From: CAZGAQ01 sp964523405 | Lineage (GTDB): Bacteria > Planctomycetota > Phycisphaerae > UBA1845 > Fen-1342 | Reading direction: 5' to 3' | DNA: 64,000 bases | NCBI GenBank assembly: GCA_964523405.1 | Contig: CAZGAQ010000004.1 | Span: 62,001-126,000, forward strand | In this document: piece after piece, positions 8,700 through 17,711 of the stretch | Layout: each line of letters begins with the position of its first letter | Position numbering within the stretch: position 1 is the stretch's first letter | Translations under genes and position numbers: made by a program | Notes under the pieces: generated by a model | Database searches by the model: none | Told to the model about the DNA's origin: nothing | The model's input: only the letters and a program-made list of their open reading frames with translations

Positions 8700-10676
8700 A
8701 TGAAGATGATGAGTGCTGTCGGCAGACACGCCACCTTGCCCCCCCGCGTCCAGCGCCACCGGCTGGGCGCGCTGGCCGTCCTGGCGAGCGTGCTGCCCCT
8801 CGGACTGGCGCAGACCAATTCCGCGCCGCCCCCGCCGCAGGCGCGGCCCGACCTCCTCAGCCTGGTAACCCGCGCCTTGGGCGCGAGCGGCGGCACCCTG
8901 TCCGGCGCCGTCAACGCGGAGCTGCTCCCCGCGGCCGCGGAACCCACCGACGGCGCCAGCGTCAAGGCCAACGAGACCGGCCTGCTGGACGTGCACGTCC
9001 GCGACATGGAACTGGCCACGCTCCTCGAGACCCTCAGCTACGAAACCCGGGCCAACATCGTCACCAGCACGAACGTCACCGGCCGCGTCTCCGCCAATCT
9101 CTACGCCGTCAACCTCGAACAGGCCCTGGACGCCATCCTCGTGCCCAGCAAGTACACCTACATCCGCCAGGGCAACACCGTCTATGTCGGCACCGCCGAC
9201 GACATCGCGGCCTTGCGCCCACCCCCTCCGCTGACCACGCGCGTGCTGCGCCTCAAGTACCTGCGGCCCCAGGATGCGGCACCGCCCGTGAAGGCGCTGC
9301 TCTCCAAGGACGGCACCCTCGCCGAAGTCACCAACGAGAATAGCAGCAGCGGCGGTTCGCGCGGGGGCAGCGGTTCGTCATCTGGCAAAACCGAAATGGG
9401 CGCCGCCGGCGTGGACTACCTCCTGGTCACCGACCATCCCGACCGCATCGCCGCCATGGAAAAACTCCTCGCCGACATCGACCAGCGCCCCCGCCAGGTG
9501 CTCATCGAGGCCACCGTCCTGCGCGCCACGCTGAATGAATCCAACCAGTTCGGCATCGACTTCACCATGCTGTCCGGCGTCGACTTCAAGAACGTCGGCT
9601 CCAAAAGCACCGCCACCACGGACCTCACCCTCGGCGGCCTCCCCCCCAATCGCTTTGAGGACTACACCTCCAACCTCAGCACCAGCTTCACCGCCAATGT
9701 GGCCGACGGCGGCCTGAGCTTCGGCCTGATCCACAACAACGTCGCCGCGTTCATCCGCGCCCTGGAAGAAGTCACGGACGTCATCGTCGTCGCCAACCCC
9801 AAGGTCGTCGCCCTCAACAAGCAGGAAGGCGAGGTCATCGTCGGCCGCCGTGACGGCTACATCACCACCACCGTCACCGAGACGGCCGCCGTGCAGTCCG
9901 TCAACTTCCTCGAAACCGGCACCCAGATTCGCTTCCGACCGCTCGTCAACGACGACGGCACCGTCCGCCTGTCGGTGCACCCCAAGGACAGCAACGGCGG
10001 CCTCAACGCCGCCAACCTCCCCTTCGAGGAAACAACCGAGGCCCACGCGGATGTCCTCGTCAATGACGGCAACACGCTGCTCATCGGCGGACTCTTCCGC
10101 GAACGCACGGTCAACTCGCGCAGCCAGATCCCCCTGCTCGGCAACCTCCCCGCCGCCGGACTGCTCTTCGGCAGCCGCAACGACCAGACCGTGCGCGAGG
10201 AAGTCATCATCCTCCTGACCGTGCACGTCCTGAACGATAGCCCCGCCGAACAGGAAGAGTTCCGCGGCCTGTTGGAGGACGTGGAGCGCGGACGCGTCGG
10301 TTCGCGGGCGGGTCTCGTCGGCACCGGCCGCGAACGCCTCGCCCAGGCCTACTTCCACGAGGCCCTCCGCCAGTTGGAGCGCGGCCAGCGCGACCTCGCC
10401 ATCCTCAATCTGCGCATGACCCTGAACAACCAGCCCAAGCACGGCGCCGCCCTGCGACTGCTCGAACAGTTGCGCGGCGCGCGCCTCTGGGACGAGGACG
10501 GCACGCGGATGCGCGCATTCGTCCAGGACCTGCTGCCCCCCGCCCCGACGCCGACCGCGCCCGCGATCCCCCGCGCCTTCCAGCGCCCCCAAGCGCACCC
10601 GCCAAGCCCCCCACCAGCCGGCGCGCCCGAGCCGTCGCCCAGCGCCGGTGACGCGCCCCCGGAGGTCGCCCCATGA
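8700..10676 (+). CDS. secretin (GspD/PilQ family) with C-terminal TPR-like tail
   Basis: Outer-membrane multimer that gates a type II secretion or type IV pilus-like machine. Signal peptide at residues 20-38, a small N-domain near 98-160 (VRDMELATLLETLSYETRANIV), an N1-type domain with a Ser/Gly-rich break (residues 215-230), and the secretin core from about 267 (VLIEATVLRATLNESNQFGIDF) to 510, including ETGTQIRFRPLVNDDG and LLIGGLFRE. After the core, residues 545-595 look like a TPR-type helical pair and the last 50 are Pro-rich; ordinary secretins end near the core or with a pilotin-binding segment. It follows a 277-base gap in which I see no gene, and overlaps the next gene by ATGA. Confidence 0.93.
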   Translation: MKMMSAVGRHATLPPRVQRHRLGALAVLASVLPLGLAQTNSAPPPPQARPDLLSLVTRALGASGGTLSGAVNAELLPAAAEPTDGASVKANETGLLDVHVRDMELATLLETLSYETRANIVTSTNVTGRVSANLYAVNLEQALDAILVPSKYTYIRQGNTVYVGTADDIAALRPPPPLTTRVLRLKYLRPQDAAPPVKALLSKDGTLAEVTNENSSSGGSRGGSGSSSGKTEMGAAGVDYLLVTDHPDRIAAMEKLLADIDQRPRQVLIEATVLRATLNESNQFGIDFTMLSGVDFKNVGSKSTATTDLTLGGLPPNRFEDYTSNLSTSFTANVADGGLSFGLIHNNVAAFIRALEEVTDVIVVANPKVVALNKQEGEVIVGRRDGYITTTVTETAAVQSVNFLETGTQIRFRPLVNDDGTVRLSVHPKDSNGGLNAANLPFEETTEAHADVLVNDGNTLLIGGLFRERTVNSRSQIPLLGNLPAAGLLFGSRNDQTVREEVIILLTVHVLNDSPAEQEEFRGLLEDVERGRVGSRAGLVGTGRERLAQAYFHEALRQLERGQRDLAILNLRMTLNNQPKHGAALRLLEQLRGARLWDEDGTRMRAFVQDLLPPAPTPTAPAIPRAFQRPQAHPPSPPPAGAPEPSPSAGDAPPEVAP

Positions 10677-11812
10677 CCGCCGCTCCCCGCGGATTCGGCC
10701 CGCCCCCCGCCCTCGTCTGGCTCGGCCTCTGCGCCGCGGCCGCGCTCGGCCTGGCGGGTTGCGACACCACCCAGCGCACCGCGCACCAGGAAGCGACCAC
10801 CCGCTGGAATCTCGCCCGTTCCGAGGTCAAAGCCCGCCTGGCCGCCGATCAGTTCCAGGCCGGCAACCTCACGGCCGCCGCCGCCGAACTCGATGAAGCG
10901 GAACGCCTGGCGCCCACGGACAAGAGCCGGCTGCCCCTGCGCGCCCGCATCCTGCTCGGCACCGGCCAACTCACGGAGGCCGCCGACCTGCTGGAACGCG
11001 CCCTGGCCGATGGCCAGACCGACGCGGAGCTGGAGTACCTGCTCGGCGTCGCGCGTCAGCAACAGCAACGCTGGCCCGAGGCCCAGGCGGCGTTCGCCCG
11101 CGCCCTGGCCGCGGACCCCCGCGCCACCTCCTACCTGTCCGCCGCCGTGGAGTCGTACCTCCAGCTCGGCTTGGCCGCCGAGGCCCGCGCCCTGCTGGAC
11201 CGCGTCGCCCCCCAACTCGCCTGGACCGAGGCCTATCAGGCCGCTCAGGCCGAATGCGCCGAACAGCTCGGCGACTGGACCGCCGCCGCCGCCGCCTGGC
11301 GACAAGTCGCCGCCGCCCGCGACGCGACCCCGACGGCGCGCGAACGTCTGGCCGAGGCCCTCTTCCGCGCCGGACAGTACGCCGACGCCCTACCGCTCTG
11401 GGAAGAACTCGCCACGCCCGCTCCCGGCCACGTCCCGACGAGTGCCCCCGCCGACGAGACTTACGCTTACGCCCGCCTCATGCAGAGCGAGTGTTACCTG
11501 GCGACCGGACGCGCGGTACCCGCCCGCGAAATCGCCCAGACCCTGGTACAGCAGCAGCCCGAAAGCCTGCCCGCGCTACGCCTGCTCGCCCGCTGCCTGG
11601 CGGCCGAAGGCAAGCTGGACCTCGCGCTCCGGGCCGCGCGGCGCGCGCTGGCCGTGGCGCCCCAGGACGTACCGGCGCTGGAACTCGTCGCCGCCCTCGC
11701 GTGGCGCAGCGGCGATCGCGCGCTCGCCACCACGGCCGCCCAACGGCTCGCCGCCGTGCAGCCGGACAACGCCGTGGCCCAGCGCTTGCTCGCAGCAACC
11801 CCCGCGCCGTAA
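10673..11812 (+). CDS. TPR-repeat lipoprotein
   Basis: Signal peptide ending in the lipobox LAGC (Cys near residue 26), then an all-helical body with several tetratricopeptide repeats (AAAELDEAERLAPTDKSRLPLRA begins one; LLGVARQQQQRWPEAQAAFARAL another). Start overlaps the secretin stop by ATGA, so it is co-translated with it. By analogy with PilF/PilW and GspS, small TPR lipoproteins act as pilotins that bring secretins to the outer membrane; that role is inferred from position, and this protein is larger (379 residues) than typical pilotins. It ends the operon; the next gene is convergent 23 bases away. Confidence 0.85.
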   Translation: MTAAPRGFGPPPALVWLGLCAAAALGLAGCDTTQRTAHQEATTRWNLARSEVKARLAADQFQAGNLTAAAAELDEAERLAPTDKSRLPLRARILLGTGQLTEAADLLERALADGQTDAELEYLLGVARQQQQRWPEAQAAFARALAADPRATSYLSAAVESYLQLGLAAEARALLDRVAPQLAWTEAYQAAQAECAEQLGDWTAAAAAWRQVAAARDATPTARERLAEALFRAGQYADALPLWEELATPAPGHVPTSAPADETYAYARLMQSECYLATGRAVPAREIAQTLVQQQPESLPALRLLARCLAAEGKLDLALRAARRALAVAPQDVPALELVAALAWRSGDRALATTAAQRLAAVQPDNAVAQRLLAATPAP

Positions 11813-11835
11813 CCGGCCCAGCCACGCGCCGCCCC

Positions 11836-12741
11836 CTATGTGCGGCCCAGAACGCTGATGCGGTAACGCTCCGCCAGTTCCAGCAGCCGCTCCCGCTCCA
11901 GCACGATCGTCTTGCCCGCTTCGATCACCAGCCCGGCCGCACCGGCCGCGTGCAGGTTCGTGATGGTCTGCGGCCCGATCGTGGGCACGTCGAAACGCAT
12001 GTCCTGATTGGGCTTGGCAACCTTGATCAGCGTCCAGCCGCCTTGCGGACAGAGCTGCCCGGTTCGCGCAATCAGCGCATCCGTACCCTCGATCGCCTCG
12101 ACGGCGATTACCTCGCGCTCCTTCACCGCCAGCGCCTGGCCAATGTCCAGCCGCGCCACTTCCTTTGCCAGCGCCCAGCCAAAGTCGGCGTCCGCCAGCA
12201 CCCCGCGCGCGGGCGCGCCGCTCGTCAGCGGACCCGCCGGTGCCAGCGCCTCGGGAATGTAACGCGTCGAATCCACCAGGACCAACCCTCGCCGGGCCAG
12301 CTCGTCCGCCACCGCGCCCAGCAGCGTGTCATTGCGCTTGTCCCGGGCGTGGTGATACCACACGCGTATGCTCGTCAGGTCCGGCAGGTACTGCAAGTAC
12401 TGCAACCATCGCGGACCGGCGAACATCCGACTCTTGCGCACCCGCCCCGCCATGATCACTTCACGGCACCCCGCCCGCCGAAACACGCGAATCCACCGCC
12501 CGAGCTGCACAATCCCGCGCCAACAAAACTGATCCGCCAACTCGCGCAGCCCCGGGTCCGCACAGCCCCGCAGCGCCACCACCGCTACCGGCCGCCCGGC
12601 CGCCCGCGCGCCACGCGCCACCAGCTTCGGCAGCTCGCCCTCGCCGGCAATCAATCCCAGAGGCGTCGTATCCTGCGTCGCATCCACGCCCAACAGAATA
12701 GCCGCGGCGGGGGGCACCGGCCAAGCGCCGCCGCCCGACAT
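11836..12741 (-). CDS. lpxI: UDP-2,3-diacylglucosamine diphosphatase LpxI
   Basis: LpxI (DUF1009) hydrolyses UDP-2,3-diacylglucosamine to lipid X in lipid A synthesis, replacing LpxH in many bacteria. The sequence shows the full fold: LGLIAGEGELPKLVARGA near the N-terminus, REVIMAGRVRKS in the middle, KRNDTLLGAVADEL, then the C-terminal half with VIAVEAIEGTDALIAR, LIKVAKPNQDMRFDVPTIG and GLVIEAGKTIVLERE. 301 residues is slightly longer than usual; the first 25 residues may be over-called and a GTG at VDATQD is an alternative start. Its presence argues for an LPS outer membrane. Other lpx genes are not adjacent. Confidence 0.95.
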   Translation of the reverse strand: MSGGGAWPVPPAAAILLGVDATQDTTPLGLIAGEGELPKLVARGARAAGRPVAVVALRGCADPGLRELADQFCWRGIVQLGRWIRVFRRAGCREVIMAGRVRKSRMFAGPRWLQYLQYLPDLTSIRVWYHHARDKRNDTLLGAVADELARRGLVLVDSTRYIPEALAPAGPLTSGAPARGVLADADFGWALAKEVARLDIGQALAVKEREVIAVEAIEGTDALIARTGQLCPQGGWTLIKVAKPNQDMRFDVPTIGPQTITNLHAAGAAGLVIEAGKTIVLERERLLELAERYRISVLGRT

Positions 12742-12777
12742 GCCGCCCGCTCAGGCCCCCCCTGCAGCGCGCGCCCG

Positions 12778-15402
12778 CTACGGCGCAAAATAGCCCTGGA
12801 ATGCGGCCAGGTCGCGCAGGTCTACCGTGTTGTCCGCATCGAAATCGAACGCGCTGCACCCGGGCCCCAGCACACCGCCACCCGGGCTGCCCAGGCAGTC
12901 GATCAAATGCGCCAGATCGCTTTCGTCCACGATCCCATTGCCGTCCCCGTCACCGGGCACATGCTCGAGTGGCACAGACACATATTGCTGGCCAGGTATC
13001 GTGTTCAGATTGATCGGCACATAGCCGAGGTTCGCCTGCCCGCCACCCAGACCCGGCAGGAACTGGTTCCCCACCAGACCGTCACTCTTGAGCTCCAGCG
13101 CCAGCACACGCACCGTGCCCAGCGAGGCCGTCAGGCCAAGGTCGGCAAACGGCACCAACAACTCAAACCCGCACGTCGCGGTGGCCGCATCCACCGCGCT
13201 CGTCGCCGTAACACCCGCCGTGTTGGTCGTGTTCAGGGCCACCAGCATGTTGTTGGGATTGGTCCCACCCGTCAGCCGGCCAGTACCGGTATTCAGACTC
13301 GCCCGCCCGACAATCTGCCGCGTGCCGCCCCCCGTGGTCGCCAGCGTGTACCGGTTCACGTAGAGCGTCCCGCTCCACGCAGTAACGAAGACGGCGAAGT
13401 CCGGCGCGAATCCGCTGTCGAACACCAGCCCGTTGAGCTCGGGCAGCCCGTGCGGCGGAACCGGCAGCGCGCTCGTCACCAGCGTGTTCTGCCCGCCCGG
13501 CACCGTGTCGAAAAACAGCGCCATCCCCGTGCCGTCCGCGGCCAGGTTGCCCGTGATCCCGACCTGCAGCGCCGTCGGCAGGACCCGGACGAACAACTGG
13601 TCCAGCTCGTTCACATTGTCCCCCCAGCCGGTGGCGTTGTTCTGCGTGGCCCGCAGCGCCCCCGGCCCCAGATCGCTCGGGATATTCGCACCATCCACAT
13701 TGTTGAGCGTCGGAGCGTTCGGCACGACCTGGACCGCCAGCAGACGATACCCGTACGCCGGTACGTCCAGCGGATAAGCCGCACGATTCGCGTCCGTCAG
13801 GTCCGGCAACGTCGCCCCACTGAGCACATCCACCACACTCGTCGCCCCCCCGGGAATCGTGAAGTTCACCAGGTTCAGGCTGGGCGTTGCCGTTTGGCCC
13901 TTCAGATGGATGGCCACCAGCAGCGTCTCTTCGGCCGGCTGGTGGCGCACAAACGCCCACACCGCCGTGTCGGTGGCCGGCACCGCCGCATAGCTGCCGC
14001 GCCGCAGCGCCACGTGCGCCTTACGCGCCGCGATGAGCAGCTTGTATTCCTCCAGCAGCGATCCGGGCACGTTCCGCTGCTCTTCCACCGAGCGACCGTC
14101 ATTGTCGCGCTCGACGCGGCCGTTGTAGGCGGCAGTGTTGAGCACGAAGTAATTGCTCATGGGCGGTCCGGCCACGGCGTTCCACTTGAACGGCTCACGG
14201 AAAGGAATGTCATCGGCATCGCCCACATAGCCGGGTGTCTTGGTCCCGCGCATGCCGATTTCGTCGCCATAGTACAGAATGGGCGGGAACGGTTGTGTGA
14301 GCAGAATGGCCGCGGCGGCCCGCGCCTTGCTCAGGTTGCCGCCCAGCACGGACGTCAGCCGGTCGACGTCATGATCGCCGATGATCGCTACGAACAGCTT
14401 GCCCGCGGGCAACGCCCCCACCGTCGCGTCCATCTCCGCGTACAGGCCCGCGGCGCTCTCCGCCACCAGGGCGCTGCGCGCCGCTGCTTCAAAAGGCTTC
14501 GTCATGGCCGCGTCGTGCGCCGGCAGGAGGTCGACGCCGCGGCTGCTCCAATCGGCCTGCTCCGCAAACGTGAACACGTCCGGATTCACAGTCTGAAGCG
14601 CCTGCTTCCAGGGCACCCAGAACGTGTCGATGTTGTAGCCCCACCCGTTGGGCCCGCTGTTGTAGTGCGCCCACACGTGATCCAGTCGGTAGCCGTCGAT
14701 GCCGTCGTTGGGGTCGCCGTCATCATTGGGGTCGAGCCAGTGCTTGGCCCAGTCGGTGACGAGGGCGACCGGGCCGGGGTTGTTCAGATTCCAGTGGCAG
14801 AAGGGCACCGGCGCTCCGTTCCACGTCGTGTAGGTGCCGCCCAGATACTGCAGGTTGGTCGCGTCGGTGAACGCGAGCCAGTCGTCGTAGGGACTGCTCG
14901 GCCTCCCGTAGGCACTGAGGAACCACGTGGAATGCCCGCTGATGCCATAGGCAACGAAATCGACGAACACCTTGATGCCGCGGGCATGCGCCGCCTGCAC
15001 GAACGCGAGAAACTCGGCCTCGCTGCCAAACCGCGCATCCACCTGATCGGCCCGATCGTGCTGGTACCCGTGGTAGCCGGGTGATGGAAAGATCGGGTTC
15101 ATCCAAACCGCGGTGACGCCGAGCTCCTCGAGGTAATCCAGCGAAGCCGTCATCCCACCAAAGTCGCCGAATCGCGCCGCATCATTGTCCGAATCACGCC
15201 AGGCGATCGGCATGAATTGGTAGAAGATATCGTCGACCGGCGTACGGCCGTTGAGGGGCGCCGCCGCGGCGCTGCCCGCTATGCTCGCGTTGAACGCCAG
15301 AATGGCAATCCAAGCCCGGCGGGCACTGCGGATGGAAGTGGCCACACGGGCAGGCCGCAGCCGCCTGGCCCCCGCACCGCTCACCGCACCGTACGAACCC
15401 AC
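12778..15402 (-). CDS. secreted GH13 alpha-amylase family enzyme with dockerin-like C-terminus
   Basis: An 874-residue exported glycosidase. GTG 15402 follows AAGGAG by five bases. Signal peptide up to about residue 47 (AAAAP). The GH13 barrel shows MNPIFPSPGYHGY, the nucleophile region DGYRLDHVW (Asp near 237), the acid/base FTFAEQAD (Glu near 277) and the stabiliser IGDHDVDRL (Asp near 342), so all three catalytic acids are present. Residues 460-540 form the amylase beta domain, 560-800 a further beta-sandwich region, and residues 814-874 carry two EF-hand-like loops (DGDGNGIVDESDL, DFDADNTVDLRDL), as in dockerins. No cohesin protein is seen. Substrate is probably starch, glycogen or a related alpha-glucan. 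Confidence 0.93.
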   Translation of the reverse strand: MGSYGAVSGAGARRLRPARVATSIRSARRAWIAILAFNASIAGSAAAAPLNGRTPVDDIFYQFMPIAWRDSDNDAARFGDFGGMTASLDYLEELGVTAVWMNPIFPSPGYHGYQHDRADQVDARFGSEAEFLAFVQAAHARGIKVFVDFVAYGISGHSTWFLSAYGRPSSPYDDWLAFTDATNLQYLGGTYTTWNGAPVPFCHWNLNNPGPVALVTDWAKHWLDPNDDGDPNDGIDGYRLDHVWAHYNSGPNGWGYNIDTFWVPWKQALQTVNPDVFTFAEQADWSSRGVDLLPAHDAAMTKPFEAAARSALVAESAAGLYAEMDATVGALPAGKLFVAIIGDHDVDRLTSVLGGNLSKARAAAAILLTQPFPPILYYGDEIGMRGTKTPGYVGDADDIPFREPFKWNAVAGPPMSNYFVLNTAAYNGRVERDNDGRSVEEQRNVPGSLLEEYKLLIAARKAHVALRRGSYAAVPATDTAVWAFVRHQPAEETLLVAIHLKGQTATPSLNLVNFTIPGGATSVVDVLSGATLPDLTDANRAAYPLDVPAYGYRLLAVQVVPNAPTLNNVDGANIPSDLGPGALRATQNNATGWGDNVNELDQLFVRVLPTALQVGITGNLAADGTGMALFFDTVPGGQNTLVTSALPVPPHGLPELNGLVFDSGFAPDFAVFVTAWSGTLYVNRYTLATTGGGTRQIVGRASLNTGTGRLTGGTNPNNMLVALNTTNTAGVTATSAVDAATATCGFELLVPFADLGLTASLGTVRVLALELKSDGLVGNQFLPGLGGGQANLGYVPINLNTIPGQQYVSVPLEHVPGDGDGNGIVDESDLAHLIDCLGSPGGGVLGPGCSAFDFDADNTVDLRDLAAFQGYFAP

Positions 15403-15850
15403 ATCGACTCCTTGGGCGCGGCGGCTTCGCGCACGCGTCCTTTCGCTTGGCCTGCGGTGCGCACCGCTCCCGAATCGTAGCGCGCCGGTGCGCCCTCTAC
15501 CGGATCATTCGACGCGCTGGCACTACGTCACCAAACCTGCAGAGTATCCCAAGAGCCGGGCCGCACAAAACGAATCCCGCCATCCGATCACCCCCAATAG
15601 CCCCTTCTCGCCCGCCGCCACACCCCGAGTGCCGGAATCGGACCACTGCAGAATAGGCGAGAGCGATCGGGAGCGATCACGGGACAACAAAACCGGTCGC
15701 CCACCGCCCGGTAAAACCTTAACGCCCCCGTCGCAATCGGTTAAGATGAGCTCTGGTATGTTCGTGCCAGACGGTGCCGCTTCGCGCCGCCGGGGTGTGT
15801 GGAGCGCAAGCCCGAGTTCGAGCCACTCGGCCAGGATGGAGATCGTTGCG
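15403..15850. other. divergent intergenic region
   Basis: This 448-base gap between the amylase and the DUF2934 gene contains the amylase Shine-Dalgarno at its left end and a putative promoter for the small gene at its right end (15719-15747). A nine-base direct repeat, GAGCGATC, occurs twice at 15661-15678. No gene is supported. Confidence 0.4.
15719..15747 (+). promoter_or_regulatory. putative sigma-70 promoter for the DUF2934 gene
   Basis: TTAACG (15719-15724), 17-base spacer, TAAGAT (15742-15747). Each hexamer matches four of six consensus positions and the spacing is ideal. It would give a leader of about 95 bases before the ATG at 15851. Moderate match only. Confidence 0.35.
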
Positions 15851-16069
15851 ATGGCCAAGGAAGTCAAGCGCAGCACGCGAAAGGTGACCACGGAAGGGAC
15901 TGCGACCGCTACGGCTCCCGCCAAGACGCGGACCGCGACTGCGACGGCGCCCAGCGAGGAGCAGATCCGCGCCCGCGCATATCAGATCTACCTCGCCCGC
16001 CACGGGGCGCCCGGCGACCCGCAGGCAGACTGGGCTCAGGCCGAGCGCGAACTCCGGAACGGCAGGTAG
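15851..16069 (+). CDS. DUF2934 small protein
   Basis: A 72-residue protein whose C-terminal half, EEQIRARAYQIYLARHG then DWAQAERELR, is the DUF2934 motif. This short helical domain of unknown function occurs in many environmental bacteria, usually after a basic or Ala/Thr-rich leader as here (KRSTRK, then ATATAPAKTRTATATAP). ATG 15851 is preferred because GGAG lies nine bases upstream; ATG 15836 has its purine tract too close. It is flanked by genes on the other strand and stands alone. Confidence 0.83.
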   Translation: MAKEVKRSTRKVTTEGTATATAPAKTRTATATAPSEEQIRARAYQIYLARHGAPGDPQADWAQAERELRNGR

Positions 16070-16156
16070 GACCCCCGCGAACGGCCGTCCCCTAGGGAGG
16101 CAAGGCTGGCGCCGATCTCGGCCGCGACGCCCGGCGGCCCCGGTGATGGGGTGCGC

Positions 16157-17479
16157 TCAGTTTAGCGCTGCACCCGCGCTGACCGCCTCGCGCTCATCGG
16201 CACTGCCCAGCCGCTGGGTGGCCGCGCGCAGCTCATTTTGTTTGTTGGCGTAGTCGGCTTGCTCTTCACTGCGCCGCGCCGTGATCTCCGGAAAGCCGTC
16301 TTTGAGCACGCGCACGATCTCCCCATCCAGACTCTCTGCCGAGACTGCGGCATCCAGCACGGCAATCGCGCGCGTCTGACTCATGCCAGCGCGATAGGGC
16401 CGGTCCTCGGTGATGGCCGTGAACACGTCGGCTACCGCCATGATCCGCGCGCCGAGCGTCAGGTCCGGCGCGGCATGGTGGAACGGATACCCCCGCCCAT
16501 TCAGCCGCTCATGGTGAAACGCCGCCCATTCCGCAATCTGGTTGAGCCCCCCAATGCCGTCGAGAATGCGGAACGTGTGATACGTGTGCGTCCGCATCAC
16601 GCTCATCTCATCGTTCGTCAGCTTGCTCGGCTTGTCGAGAATGTCCGCACTGATCGTCAGCTTCCCGAGATCGTGCAGATAGCCGGCCACCCGCATCGCG
16701 GCCACTTCCCGTTCACAGAAGTGCAACCGCTCGGCCAGCGCCACCGCTGTCGCCGCCACCCCCGCGCTGTGCACGGCCGTCCACGGGCTCGCCGCGTCAA
16801 CCACCCGTGCGAAAACCTCGGCAATCGGTCCCAACTCGAAGGTATCCACGGTAATCGCCGGCCAATCCAGTTCGTGCCGGAGATTATGCGCTCCACGATC
16901 GGAGATCGTGTCGAGCCAGAACGCCTCGGCCTGGGCAACCTCGCGAAATGCCTGCACACAGGCGGGATGAAATCGCTCGCCCGCCAGGTCGCATACCCGC
17001 CGGACCAGCGGGTCCGCCTGCTTCACGATCAGCGCCTGCCGGTCAATCCAGCGCTCCACCCGATCCGCCAGGTGCAGAATGTGACTGCCCAACGGCACCG
17101 GCCAGCCACCATGGTGCGCCCCCGCACCGTTCGCCCACGGCACGTGATGGTAGCAGATCAACTGCGCGGCCTGCGCAAACAGCGGCAGATCGTGCAGCAG
17201 CAAGAAACCGATTTCCTGGTGCCAGCTCACGCTGTCCAGGTCGCCTCCCACCAGCCCATTCAGCCGGTTCCGCGTGCCGATCAGGCCAATGTCGTGCAAG
17301 GCGGCCGCGTGGAAGATCCCGATCAGCTCCTGGCCCCGCATCCCCATGTGATACGCGACCTTCGTCGCGATGTAGGCCGTCCGCTGCTGGTGCGACGCCA
17401 GCGTCGGATACGTGCAGTCAAGCGCATCGGATAGCGCCAGAATCAGGCGATCGAGCGAGATCTGCAAATTCGCGATCAC
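16157..17479 (-). CDS. HD-GYP domain protein, probable cyclic di-GMP phosphodiesterase
   Basis: Cytoplasmic protein with two HD-superfamily regions. The first (HAAALHDIGLIG near residue 60, LICYHHVPW, HILHLADRVERW) resembles a degenerate HD domain. The second, from about residue 230, has HDLGKL near 269 and the signature HHERLNGRGYP near 320, intact for metal binding and c-di-GMP hydrolysis, then DVFTAITEDRPYR. I start at GTG 17479, which has GGGAGAG five bases upstream; the longer reading from TTG 17575 lacks a ribosome site. No receiver or transmembrane sensor is attached, so the input signal is unclear. Confidence 0.92.
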   Translation of the reverse strand: MIANLQISLDRLILALSDALDCTYPTLASHQQRTAYIATKVAYHMGMRGQELIGIFHAAALHDIGLIGTRNRLNGLVGGDLDSVSWHQEIGFLLLHDLPLFAQAAQLICYHHVPWANGAGAHHGGWPVPLGSHILHLADRVERWIDRQALIVKQADPLVRRVCDLAGERFHPACVQAFREVAQAEAFWLDTISDRGAHNLRHELDWPAITVDTFELGPIAEVFARVVDAASPWTAVHSAGVAATAVALAERLHFCEREVAAMRVAGYLHDLGKLTISADILDKPSKLTNDEMSVMRTHTYHTFRILDGIGGLNQIAEWAAFHHERLNGRGYPFHHAAPDLTLGARIMAVADVFTAITEDRPYRAGMSQTRAIAVLDAAVSAESLDGEIVRVLKDGFPEITARRSEEQADYANKQNELRAATQRLGSADEREAVSAGAALN

Positions 17480-17711
17480 ACAGGCTCTCCCGCGCGGACA
17501 CGGCGGAACGGCCACCTCCCTTGTATCGGCTCGGATCGCCCGGCCAGTGCGTAGCGCGCTGGCGCCTGGTGACAATTACCCAGCCGCGGATCGCCCATGG
17601 CCAACCGGACCTGGGCGCACCCCCGCCAAACTCGCGGCGTGCTTTTGTGGACTTTGCCCCCCGCGCCCCGGCGCGGACACTTGCCCGCCCCCGGCGCTGC
17701 GGCCCGCTGGA

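Noticed and set aside
11254..15084. 1276-residue plus-strand frame
   Set aside because: Arg/His/Pro-rich shadow of lpxI and the amylase, which have full domain motifs on the other strand.
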